DNA from: Cyrtodaria siliqua
Lineage: Eukaryota; Mollusca; Bivalvia; Adapedonta; Hiatellidae
Assembly: GCA_037043455.1 (NCBI GenBank)
Contig: JAWPHD010000287.1
Span: forward strand, 124,001 to 188,000
Length of the DNA stretch: 64,000 nucleotides
Direction: 5' to 3'
Under the pieces are notes generated by a model, which was not told the origin of the DNA, did not search any database, and saw only the letters and a list, made by a program, of their open reading frames with translations. Below, one piece after another: positions 44,161-54,480 of the stretch (its first letter is position 1; each line of letters opens with the position of its first letter). A program made the position numbers and the translations under genes.

Positions 44161-47100
44161 TATAGTTTGGTATGTATAAGCCACATAAGGTTCAAATTGT
44201 GGACTTCCGGAAGAAAGCATGTAACTTTGCATGATTATACCTTAGGATATGTACTTTAAATAAAATGCAGGAGACAGGCGTGAGGACCCCTATATATCAG
44301 TACAATGAGGCCCTAAAAGGAGTATCTGATGTTTTTCATATAAAAAATAATATACTGCTTTTATTGGATCGGTCATCAAAGTAATGTATACTTATAACAT
44401 TTATAACAGTGTAAGTACCATTTATTAATTGTACTATTATTTCAAATATTTATTTGCCACCATAGCAACAGCAGTATGGCATTGGAACCCTAAAGTGGGG
44501 GTATTTTATTGCTTAAACCCCATTGAAAAATAAAAACGTACATTTTAATCCATAAAATAACTGCATTTCTGCCAAAAAAAACAACCTACTTATGTAATAC
44601 AATACATTGATATTTTCATAGAGGGTGGATACATATTACTACAGTGTTGCTGATGCAATGCCAGTATAACATAGTCCAGTCTATATGAATGTGTAATAGC
44701 CATATGTCATGGCAACGTAACAGCACTGACATACATTTCGTAATTGATTTAGTAATCCATTTAACTAAAATACGCCATTGAGGCCCTAAAGGGGGCATTT
44801 CCTGCTAAAACACAAGGAGAACGCATTCTTTGCGTTATAAAATGATTCTTATTCACAAATTATATCATTTCACATATTTGCATTAAAACATCCATATATA
44901 ATCTGTTTATACAAATTATTGTTAAAAAATACATTGTTTATTGAAACATGTAATGTGTTTTAAAGTATTTACTGTGCACTTCATTTAACGCTGACTCAGT
45001 TTGTTCAGCTCTCATTATATATGTTTTGACTTTTCCGGCACCTACAACAACTAGAGCAGGATATTTTACACCGAATAAGTTCACGTCATACTGTTGATGC
45101 CTCAGCTAGTGTACTCCAAACCGTGCCTGAACCTAATCCTAGTCTGAGGGCATTGGAGTTTCGGGGCAATTTAAGCGCATTTAGGCCACAATATGACGAG
45201 GCTGGTAAATCGCCTTTCTGATATGTTGTAACAGTACACTGCTTGGTGGGTGTATGTTTCTTTGTGTGGCTGTGTCTCTATAACTAGCAGAGCATGCGCT
45301 TCTGTGCTGCATGTACATACGTGTGAATACTCCCGTACATAGGAGAAATACAATGTTTTCTATTATCGAGACATCTCCGCATTCGATTGCATCTGGTGCT
45401 AATGTTGTGTTTGAAATATGTTTTTAGCTTTGGCATAGCCAAAACCACTAAATAACGAGACATTTCACAGTCAGATATTGCATGAAAGAAAAGAATTTGA
45501 ACTGTTCATCAACAGCTAATCAACAATCAACTAATAGATACCTACATTCTTTAACTTGCTCGGAGTATAGACTACCATACACGTGACCACATGGCTTTCA
45601 CCCCAACATGACGGACACGGCTAGGGGAAGGTTTTTGCTTATGATGCAACGAAGAAGTCCAGTGGCATCTGTGATAAGCTGTCCCCAAGCAGCCTCAGTT
45701 TGAAGAGGTTCGAATTGATAAGCCAAAAATACAACGTATACATAACACATAAGCTTGCGTCCGTTACAGCTAGACTACGACATTATCATTACTCGCTTGT
45801 TTCATGATTCAGGCACAGGCAATGTGAAGTAGCATGTAATATGAATATTCATGGTTACATGGGTGAAGAGCAGATATATAAAAAGCTTTAGCATCCTCAT
45901 CGCTTGCATTCTCTCGTCGAAGATCGAGGGATGGCATGGCCCAGTGGTAAGTGATAAGTCATTCCTATTTCGCCCTTGGTGCTGATAATTGATTTGACAT
46001 GGTCAAACAACCTTGTCTGGGTGGTGGTTGTCTGTTTATGTTGTTTTATTACAACATTGTCCTTTTAATTCCCTTCAGTTAAAATGCTATCTATTTATGG
46101 ACCTGACACTGTCCATCTTTTCAATGTTTCAGTATTTACCGTTTTACCCAGTCTCCTTTTCTGATAGAAGTATTTGCTGGTGGACTTGATCATGTTCGGC
46201 TGTTGAAAATGTTTTACTTGATTTCTGGGTGACAAATTTATCGCTGTGGAACTATTCTTATGTTGATAAACTGGTCATATGTAAAGTGTTTAGGTCACGA
46301 ACATGCATGGATAACCAGCGATCAAGCATATATGGTCAAGTAAGACGAACGATGATGAAATGTCTTTTTATGACAATTGTTTTTAAGATGTAACTGTATA
46401 ACTCTATATAGAAACATGACCATAGGGCATTATATTACTCAACTCTCATAGTTTCAGAGAAGTATATATTTTTTCAATGATTTTCTTATGCAACTCTAGG
46501 TAACACTGTGATCCCGGAGGGCGCAAAATCGACCTCAGGATCATCATTTGAACAAACTTGATACAGAACCATAGGCTAATGCTACATGCTAAGTATTATA
46601 ACTCTATGCCTAGAAGTTTCATAGTAGAACTATCAAGTGTTCCCGATACATGTTTAGGGTAATCATGTGAACGGTCTGTATAATACAAGCCCTGAAGACC
46701 CAACACACACACCTCCCCGCAGCGCCTGCCGCCTTTGGTGCGGCCAGTTTTGACAACTTCATTTGAACAATCTTTATCGTTTATTACCTAGCTGTTACTT
46801 CTAAGCAAAATCGTTCGAAAACAGTGTTTGCAGTTTTTGAGAAGATTTATTTTATCTAAAATCTTGGAACTCATGTTGACCTAATTTTAACAAATGTGAA
46901 TGACACTTATCTAAGGATTGTTTATGATCAAAATTAGCCAAGAAGTTTCTGGGAAGGATTGTAAAGCAAATGTTAAGGAAGGAAGACAGTCGAATGGTAA
47001 TCCCAATAGCTCACATTTGAGCCCTGTTTAATTAAAAAATAATGCCCCTTTTGTGGGCCTCATAATTATTATCCTTAACAAGGAAAGAAGATAGGTAAAA

Positions 47101-47366
47101 CACGTTCAATATAATCTTGTTACTGCTTTTTATCTATTTTACTTATATTTCGAAACATTTTTCTCCGACACAATAAACATAGTATTACGACTAATAACAG
47201 TTATTTATTAAAAACTGGGGTACCCTTTTAGGGCCTCATTTACCCAGGAGACATGGGTCCCCTCCTGTTTTTTATTTAAAGGTCATACCTTAAGGTTCAA
47301 ACATGCAAAGCTTCATGCTTTCTTCCGGAAGTCCACAATTATTTCTATACATACCACACTATTATA
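44161..47366. mobile_element. 3.2-kb element with ~165-bp terminal inverted repeats
   Basis: 44161-44328 and the reverse complement of 47200-47366 share GGTATGTATA, then ATTGTGGACTTCCGGAAGAA (26 identical bases in all), TTTAAATAAAA, GACCC and ATGAGGCCCTAAAAGG. The GAGGCCCTAAAAGG motif recurs inside each end (44487, 44779; reversed 47047). I find no transposase in the interior. No target duplication is clear. It is probably a non-autonomous DNA transposon; the superfamily is unknown. Confidence 0.65.
45875..45952 (+). promoter_or_regulatory. TATA box, short leader, ATG and splice-donor-like site
   Basis: TATATAAAAAG (45875-45885) is followed about 45-55 bp later by an ATG in GAGGGATGGCATGGC (45931) and a perfect donor GTAAGT at 45947-45952. 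It has the shape of a first exon. It lies mid-way in the 44161-47366 element. No following exon was recognised, so this is only suggestive. The TGGCCCAGTGG here also resembles a pol III A box, but no B box follows. Confidence 0.3.
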
Positions 47367-47389
47367 CAGAAGTAGGTATAAAACTCATC

Positions 47390-47640
47390 AGGCAATGTAG
47401 CATTCAAAGAACACTGTCAACCAAACACACATATTCAAGACAAACAACACAATTACAAGGTAAGCAAAGCAGCAAAATATGCGACACCACAAACATGAAC
47501 GGGTTGATAACAGATATACCGCCTTGGAACGGTCAGTGGTATAAGGTCCGCTGTGGGTTTAAATGAAGATCTGCATCAAACTACCCTCTTACCATATTGT
47601 CATCCCAATAGCACGAGACGTGTAAATAAAGAAGTCCCCC
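47390..47640 (-). mobile_element. R-element 3' UTR copy
   Basis: The reverse of the 52740-52990 tail: CGCCTTGGAACGGTCAGTGG, CTGTCAACCAAACACA and GTGTAAATAAAGAAGTCCCC are shared with variants. Confidence 0.7.
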
Positions 47641-47886
47641 CTAGACTATATCCTGTTACAAACCAAACTATGCAGCATTAATAACCAATGCAAGTATAGC
47701 CCCAAGAGTATCGTGTATATCGGAATATAAAAACCTAAGAAGACACAACGTAAGTACTCATTCAGGGCACGACAAGACAAGGTTGAAGACAAACATTATA
47801 CGTAACCGTCAATCTCATTATTTAGGTAGACGTCATTATCTGTCAGGTCGCGTAATAATAATAGAACGTCGCAATAGTCGAGATCG

Positions 47887-47901
47887 CTACCGACTGAGCT
47901 A
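47887..47901 (-). other. Perfect tRNA A box, isolated
   Basis: The minus strand reads TAGCTCAGTCGGTAG, the canonical A box. No B box or cloverleaf follows, so it is a SINE or tRNA-head fragment at most. Confidence 0.35.
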
Positions 47902-48239
47902 AACAGGCTGGATGCAGTAAGTAAGACATACTATATACAAAAAAACAATGTCGCAATAATCTCGATAGAATATATATTTTTCAGATAAAAATAGAATGTT
48001 TCGAATGTTTTCAAAAGAACATGAGCGCGCCAATGATTTTTTTCGTATTTTTGATGTAAAACATGCCACTTAGTGCATTTCCTTGAATTTATCGTGTAAT
48101 CCACAGCAACAACACCGGACGACTTTATATCTTTTTTCGGATATATGTGTTTTATGTGGATTTTCGTTTGTTCAGTTCACTCGAACATCATCTGAAGTGC
48201 ATATGAAACGCGTGATTTCATTGGTTGAATTTAGTTGAT

Positions 48240-48845
48240 CTTTTCATGAATATTGAAGTTATGAAGTTTGTAAATAAGTCATCATAGAAATCAGTTTGTG
48301 AGCTTGGCTTAGAAGATTTTTTAAATTTGTTTTATATTGTAATATAATAAAATTTCTCACAGGTTTCTCAAATGTTATTGTAACGTTAGCCCAGATGGAA
48401 TATATTTCCAGTGATACAAACGTTACGAATATTAAATTCCTCAACTTGACTAAGTCCGACATATTTACCAAAAACAGAATAAACTTCTTTTTTGACGGAG
48501 TGAAAACTAGCTATTGAACACATGATAATAAAAAAGCTGTCTTCAATTGAGACATTATTCTGAATGATATATAGGGTCCTATAGAAACCACAGCGTCCTA
48601 ACGCAATGGCATCGTAGGTCCGCACTGTACTGCAAACAAGGACTAGAAACTACAATGAAAGAGACAAAAAACAACAGAAAGGGTGGTGAAGACAGGGTTA
48701 CCGACTTGGAACGGTCAGTAGGCAATAAGGCCTACTGGTTAGCTTGAATCGATTTTATATGCGCACAATCCTCGCTATTATCCTGTCTTCAGCGCCCAAA
48801 TAGACAAGACAGTGTAAACAAAACTACATCCCATCAAAAGGAATT
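48240..48845 (-). pseudogene. R-element tail followed by decayed R coding end
   Basis: 48845 to 48572 on the minus strand is an R-type 3' UTR (subfamily 2: GACCGTTCCAAGTCGGTAAC). Beyond it, 48500 to 48240 codes in two frames the R block VEEFNIRNVCIT and KTNLKNLLSQ, matching VEDFNIRNLCIT and KSNLRTLLRQ of 51939-52514. So these are two adjacent or nested R fragments. Confidence 0.65.
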
Positions 48846-48979
48846 TTATTCTTTGAAAACTATTCTTTGTTTCATGTTTCATGTATAATACTTTATTTCC
48901 CGACATTTTTATTACTTTTGTATATCGATTCATATGATCCGACATTCGGGAATGAAAATAGTATGAAAGGAGATATTTG

Positions 48980-49440
48980 GAAATCGCCGAACACGATAAA
49001 TACAAAATATATTGCAGTCTCGGTTTGATTGAGACAGTTCATGCTCGACAGTGAAAAATGTTGACTACCGTTCACGTCTTCTGGCCCCGGGTTGAACAGA
49101 ACTCCTATTTAAAGTGTCAGTATTACGAGTATTTGAACTATCCCGAAGATAGCATGCCTATAACTATGAACATGGAACTTTCATACCATTTCATAGCCCT
49201 AGTTTTACCAAAATGCTTTGCCCTAGACGAGAAAACAATGTGCGAAATAAACAAAATGGTGTTCAGCTGGGAGCAGAGGTTATGAAGCCGGCTTATCACA
49301 AGTAAGGCAAAATATTAAATTAAAAAGCAGACAACCTAATTCTGCAAAGCGCGATTACACAATGCCATAACCTTTAAAAGCTGGAGAAGAACAACTTTTT
49401 CGAAATTAAAGAATGGAAACCTTGGAAAAACATAAATAAA
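48980..49440. repeat. Dispersed repeat C, second part
   Basis: It matches 20810-21260 (CCGAACACGATAAATACAAA, ATTGCAGTCTCGGTTTGATT, TTAAAAAGCAG). In the other copy the two parts are 340 bp apart; here they are about 5.1 kb apart. Confidence 0.6.
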
Positions 49441-49499
49441 ATGTTTTTACATACAATTGTAAAACAAAATTAAGTTAAAAATGGTATCGATGCCTGAGC

Positions 49500-49560
49500 A
49501 GTTAGTATAGGTTGAGTATAGACCGATAGTTAGTATAGGTTGAGTATAGACCGATACACG
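49500..49560. repeat. 29-bp perfect tandem duplication
   Basis: AGTTAGTATAGGTTGAGTAT plus AGACCGATA occurs twice head to tail. The downstream sequence (GTCTTGCCCAAGAACACA) looks SINE-like, but I cannot name it. 49561-50020 has no gene. Confidence 0.7.
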
Positions 49561-50027
49561 GACCGCCCGGTTTTTGTCCCCATCCGACGGACGAGGCTAA
49601 GAGAAAGTGTCTTGCCCAAGAACACACAGACGAAACTCAGTGGCACCGCGGTTCTTGTTCAGTGATTAGGTCGGTAATGTCATAGTGTATTACAGAAATA
49701 TCGCTATCCTCTGCATTTATGGTGTATGTTGCGTTATATTTTCAGTATAGTGTTGTTTATTGTCAACGATATAACAGTTGTAAAATTCTTCAAGCGATGC
49801 ATTTGCATCCGATTGCCTTAATTTAGTGTGTTTATAAACTTCCAATACTGTCGCTGGTTTGCATTTTAAGCGTTCTGAGTTTTTTTACTTTAGAGTGAAT
49901 TATTGTGAGACTTTCGTAATGGATCTTTATTAGGTTTACAAACAGTTTGAACAGATGTTTTTAAAAAGCGAGATGTTTATTTTAAATTCTTCTAAGGGTC
50001 ATAACCTCTTTTGATAAACTTGCTAAC

Positions 50028-50690
50028 AAGTACTAGCGTTTGTTTAGTGCTGTGTGGCGACCGTATAAAGTTGCCCTGACTACAAATCAGTAGTGTTATT
50101 ACTTACTGGTCCTTTGAGATCATCAAACCCAATTTGTGTGGCTTCATTTCGCTTCACTTTTCACTTGTGCGATGACTGGACTACCTCTATGATTGTACCT
50201 ACTGAAACCCCAACTGAGGGAGGTGGGTGCATGAGCTTTCGTCCCTCGGGTTTTCTGGTCGTACCCTAGATTGGTTTTCTCTTTAGCTGCAACTACTATG
50301 GTTGTTCAGTACGATTCTGGATACACCCTGAGATGTTTATTATTTTATTATTTTGTATGTTTCTTTAGTTAGTTTCTAAGGATGTGGACTTTATTGTTAG
50401 AGAATTCCTTTTGATGGGATGTAGTTTTGTTTACACTGTCTTGTCTATTTGGGCGTTGAAGACAGGATAATAGCGAGGATTGTGAGCATACAAAATATAT
50501 TCAAGCTAACCAGTAGGCCTTATTGCCTACTGACCGTTCCAAGTCGGTAACCCTGTCTTCACCACCGTTTCTGTTTTTTTTGTCTCTTTCATTGTATTGT
50601 CAAGTCATTGTTTGCAGTACAGTGTGGACCTACGATGCCATTGCGCTCGGACGCTGTGATTTCTATAGGTGTCTATATCTCATTTTTTAA
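50028..50690 (+). mobile_element. B repeat plus R-element 3' end (subfamily 2)
   Basis: 50028-50140 is a lone B unit. From 50155, CACTTGTGCGATGACTGG matches the coding end of R (52465-52485). The UTR then runs to GACCGTTCCAAGTCGGTAAC. 50403-50672 is the near-identical reverse complement of 48572-48845. Confidence 0.65.
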
Positions 50691-50696
50691 AAGTAG

Positions 50697-51105
50697 AATA
50701 TCGCTTAAGCCGGTGCTAGGAGGGGCGAGAGGTGTTACACTTGACATTACCTCTCATGAACAGAATCAATAAAACCGAGTCTGCTACTTTTATCTCTTTT
50801 TTGTATTTGTTGCTTCTAAGTGATCCACTTTTCAGTATATATTATCATTCACGCTAGCATTTGTTTAGTGCTGTATGGCGGCCGTAAACAATTCCCCCGA
50901 CTACAAATCAGTAGTGTTATTACTTACTGGTCCTTTGAGATCATCAAGCTCAATGTTTGTGGCATTAACGTAAAATATCGCGCACGCTGGTACTAGGAGG
51001 CGTGAGAGGTGTTGCACTTGACATTACCTCTCATGAACAGACTCAATAAAACTGAGTCTTCTACTTATATCTATTGTTTGTGTTTGTTGTGCTGATGCAC
51101 AATAA
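50697..51105. repeat. A-B-A repeat cassette 2
   Basis: A 50699-50840, B 50841-50968, A 50976-51105, with the same order and spacing as 43071-43485. The AATAAAA-bearing hairpin is kept in both A units, with one or two mismatches. Confidence 0.85.
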
Positions 51106-51760
51106 AGTCTCGGATTTTAGCTATGCCTACTGGGCCCCCTAGTGGTTTATTGGGTCACAAACCATAAAAAAAAATGCTCATTGTTCCCAAATGTGAATGG
51201 TTACGATTCTAATTTGGTATGGTTATTTAGGGACTCGAGGCACAACAAACATAAACGGTTTTGACCTCCTGTATACAGGAGCCCCTTTACAGGGGTACAA
51301 CTAGGGGAACTTGCAGTAATTTATTATTACTTCCCTATGTCTGTCCTACATATTGAAAATAAACTTTATTGTAGTATTTACTAAAAAAAACCCACAAATT
51401 TATAGGTGAAAGAAAAAATTGAAATTGACTATAAGTAAATACAAGGGTAAAAATGGCCATAATTTTTATAAAAAAACAACATCAACAACAAGAAGAAACA
51501 GAACAGAACCAAGCTGGACGAAGTAGGTTAAAATTCCACAGCCATCTGCAGTTTCATGATTTAGTCGATTCGAAATACATGTTTACAAATAAAACATTAC
51601 ATCTTTTTGTAAGTACAGTGCCAGAATTCACCAAACATTACTGAGAAAATGAAAAGACTCCATAATATATTTTTGAAAATGGACATAAAAACATTTTTTT
51701 AAAATTTGCATGCAAATAAAAATAAACATCAAACAAAATGCAACTCGGTTTAAACATTTG
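51106..51760. other. Gene-free stretch
   Basis: The longest open frame (51453-51644) has a Gln-rich start, but no motif or context to support it. AT-rich, nothing recognised. Confidence 0.4.
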
Positions 51761-51761
51761 T

Positions 51762-51932
51762 CATTATGAATGAAAACTCAGATAATCTGGAGCGTGACAC
51801 TTGTTATGAATGAATACTGATAATCTGGAGCTTGACACATGTTATGAATGAAAACTCAGATAATCTGGAGCTTGACACATGTTATGAATAAAAACTCAGA
51901 TAAACTGGAGATTGACACTTGTTATGAATTAA
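51762..51932. repeat. 40-bp tandem repeat, 4 units
   Basis: TTATGAATGAAAACTCAGAT plus AATCTGGAGCTTGACACATG. The last two units are exactly 40 bp apart (51841, 51881). It abuts the 5' edge of the R fragment. Confidence 0.85.
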
Positions 51933-51938
51933 TAGATT

Positions 51939-52514
51939 TTGATCAGAACCTGGTCAAACACAGGCTTAATTAGCAAAATCTATGACAAGAGAGATGATTT
52001 TAATGTTGACATTGTTAATTATCCCCACTTGGATGGGGATGTTCCCCGAGCAACTTCTTATGGGGTATATGTGTCTCAACTTATTCATTTTTCTAGAGCT
52101 TGTACTCGAGTTGAGGACTTTAATATTCGTAATCTTTGTATAACTAAAAAGTTACTAAATCAGGGTTACCGTTACCATAAACTTCGTAAAACCTTTGCTA
52201 AATTTTATTATCGTAACCCTGATCTTCTTTCCAAATATAAAAGTAATTTAAGGACTCTTCTGCGACAAGGACTATCACAACCTGACTTCTATGGTGATGT
52301 GATTTATAAACTTCGTAAGATTCTAGGTCATGATCACTTTCATACTATCTTTGTTAAACTTGTTAAAAAGTTTATCAAAAGAGGTTATGACCCTATCATT
52401 CTGCAACGTACTGCATGCTTGGTGGTGGACCCTTTTACAGTTCGCCACTATGCTTTCCTCTTTAATTGTACGATGACCGGACAGGCTGTGGACCCTATGA
52501 TGACGCCTACCTAA
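51939..52514 (+). CDS. R-element reverse-transcriptase ORF, C-terminal fragment
   Basis: These 191 residues are open to TAA at 52512. The sequence enters mid-protein: IYDKRDDFNVDIVNYPHLDG (20-39), DVPRATSYGVYVSQLIHFSR, then GYRYHKLRKTFAKFYYR and a basic C-terminal region ending near NCTMTGQAVDP. I recognise this as the region just after the RT domain in a family of metazoan retroelements (Penelope-like or LINE; the class cannot be settled from this piece). The catalytic RT part is absent, so the ATG is incidental and the copy is 5'-truncated. Other pieces of the same family lie at 22456, 48240, 50155 and 60310. Confidence 0.75.
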   Translation: MIRTWSNTGLISKIYDKRDDFNVDIVNYPHLDGDVPRATSYGVYVSQLIHFSRACTRVEDFNIRNLCITKKLLNQGYRYHKLRKTFAKFYYRNPDLLSKYKSNLRTLLRQGLSQPDFYGDVIYKLRKILGHDHFHTIFVKLVKKFIKRGYDPIILQRTACLVVDPFTVRHYAFLFNCTMTGQAVDPMMTPT

Positions 52515-53019
52515 AGCCCATTTGGACGGTGGCGTTTGATGTTTGTCCATGATCTTTCTTGTCGTGCCCTTAATGGTTTAATCTCTAACTGATCTGGCTT
52601 CTGCAAAGTCATTGAGTACCTTCATTGTGGCTTTCTAGGCTATTGTCTTTTTTGTATTATATTTACACGAGCATATTTGTGTTTTACTTATATTGCCTAT
52701 TGATGCTGCCTTGTTGGTTAGAGATTAGATCATGGCGGGGATTTCTTTATTTACACTGTCCTGTTTTAATGGGATGACAGTAGGGTAAGTGTGAGGTTTG
52801 GTGCACCCTAGAACCGATTTAAACCCCCAGTGGCCTACTTTGCCACTGACCGTTCCAAGGCGGTAGCCCTATTGTCAACCCTTTTTGTGTTTGTGATGTC
52901 GTTTGCATTTATTATTGCTTTTGCCTTCTTGTTTGTCTGTTTGCGTGTTTGTTTCTGTGTTTTGTGGTTTACTGTCCTCCTTGAATGCTACTTTCCCTGT
53001 CCGATCTTTTTATATTTCT
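51939..53019 (+). mobile_element. R element, 5'-truncated copy
   Basis: Coding end plus about 500 bp of 3' UTR (CTTGTCGTGCCCTTAATGG, GGCGGGGATTTCTTTATTTA, GACCGTTCCAAGGCGGTAGC, CCTGTCCGATC). The UTR is cut at 53020 by the next LINE insertion. Confidence 0.72.
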
Positions 53020-53033
53020 TTCCAAATTAGATG

Positions 53034-53279
53034 GCCCGGTGCAGGATAGGGCATACACGTTATACTCATTCATATTTATTACAAGGTGAGCAATTACCGG
53101 AATGTATACCCTGCTTTGCACCGTTAACGGTCAAACACATCTTATTGGAATGTGTAGACTTTGATCCTATGCGTCAAAGGTACTACAATGTTAATACTAT
53201 GAAAGAGTTATTTGATACTGTAGAGTTTAGTCTTGTTTTAGATTTCTTGAAAGAGATCAGACTATATAAATCATTGTAA
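53034..53279 (+). CDS. LINE ORF2 C-terminus (zinc knuckle)
   Basis: It reads RIGHTRYTHSYLLQGEQLPE, then CIPC-FAPLTVKH-ILLEC, the Cys/His knuckle that follows RNase H in I/Jockey-type LINEs, and ends RLYKSL at TAA (53277). The ATG at 53031 belongs to the target duplication and is not a LINE start. Nothing catalytic remains. Confidence 0.85.
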   Translation, partial: ARCRIGHTRYTHSYLLQGEQLPECIPCFAPLTVKHILLECVDFDPMRQRYYNVNTMKELFDTVEFSLVLDFLKEIRLYKSL

Positions 53280-53519
53280 TGTGTTCTTATATATATTTAC
53301 TTGTTTATATACCCGTTGTCGGGCATTTATTGATTTACATACATAGTTTATATTACACCTTATCATCCTTTATTTTAATTTTATTTTTAATAGTTTTATC
53401 TTTATATATTTACATTAAATTTTAATTAATACTTCATTTTTCATATTTTTTTGGCGCACAATATGACCTATTAATGTGTCGACGTGCCGTAAAACACCAT
53501 TCATTCATTCATTTATTCA
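53034..53519 (+). mobile_element. 5'-truncated LINE with 14-bp target duplication
   Basis: TTCCAAATTAGATG occurs at 53020-53033 and 53520-53533. The insert holds the last 81 codons of ORF2, a UTR with GTGTCGACGTGCCGTAAAAC and an (ATTC)n tail. The same family is at 18601-18856. Confidence 0.9.
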
Positions 53520-53533
53520 TTCCAAATTAGATG

Positions 53534-54480
53534 ACGTCATGACGTCACAATGGTCAGTGATGTGGCCATTTTGGATGACGTCATGTTGTTAAAACTGTCA
53601 GCGTTGACTGAGACAGACACTGATTGATTTTATAGTAAAAAACGTAACAAATGCGTCAGTGAAAAAAACGTGTAGACACGTGTTAAGGTTCTTGCACAAC
53701 TAGATCCCGAACTCTACAATCTATGAAAGTGTTGATCAAATCCAATCTTAAATACAAATAAGGTGGTGTTCTAAGGTTTAGATTCCCTCTACCATATGAG
53801 CCCAGGGAAGAATCTCCCGTTGATTCGGCATTATGTTTGGACTTCTTCTAGTGAGATGCGTTGTGGTAACTGTGTGTTGTGGTGTCTGCGTCGTTTCTCT
53901 TGTATATGTGTTTATGTTGTTGTCGCTGTGGCAGTGAAGTGTTGTCTAGAGTGCCGCTGGTTCCTACATCCGCTAGGTGGTGTTGCCCTACATCCGCTAC
54001 TGGTGTGTCCTATCCAACAAGGTCGGGTTCTGGTGTTTGGGGCACACCCGTCACAGTATGACCCCTGCGCCACAAACACCATCCGAAGGCTGCATTGATT
54101 TTATCCCTCTTCGATGTCAGTCTACGGTCAAATGTTTCTCCTCGGCGTCGATCCCTAACTATTACTAACTAATGCCCCCGAAGTCTACTGCTACTGCTAC
54201 TGTTACTGCTATTGTGGATGGGATGATCTCAGCTACGGCCTACGGACTTCTGACTTCCAACTTCCGAGTTCGGGTTGCAGCCATCCGATGATGTGTGCTG
54301 TGACGGGACACAGGAGACATCCTCACTCCCGGTCAAGTGACACTCATGTTTTACGCGAATAAATCACAAGTGTCACCAGTGCCCACTCAGCGACGTACAC
54401 GCGGTGAAGATAGCAGGTGGATATAACGATAACAAGATTTCTATATATTCTATATTCCAACAGAATAACAATCCAGTGGT
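53534..54480. other. CRE-like palindromes and a GC-richer island
   Basis: TGACGTCATGACGTCA (53534) and ATGACGTCAT (53576) are overlapping TGACGTCA palindromes. 53780-54420 is clearly GC-richer than its surroundings and holds overlapping open frames (longest 53796-54098) and a short CTACTG run (54187-54215). No domain or splice pattern is recognised. It could be an exon or an unknown element. Confidence 0.35.

Noticed and set aside
53534..53586. CREB-responsive enhancer
   Set aside because: Overlapping TGACGTCA palindromes are real, but with no gene nearby a regulatory role cannot be claimed.
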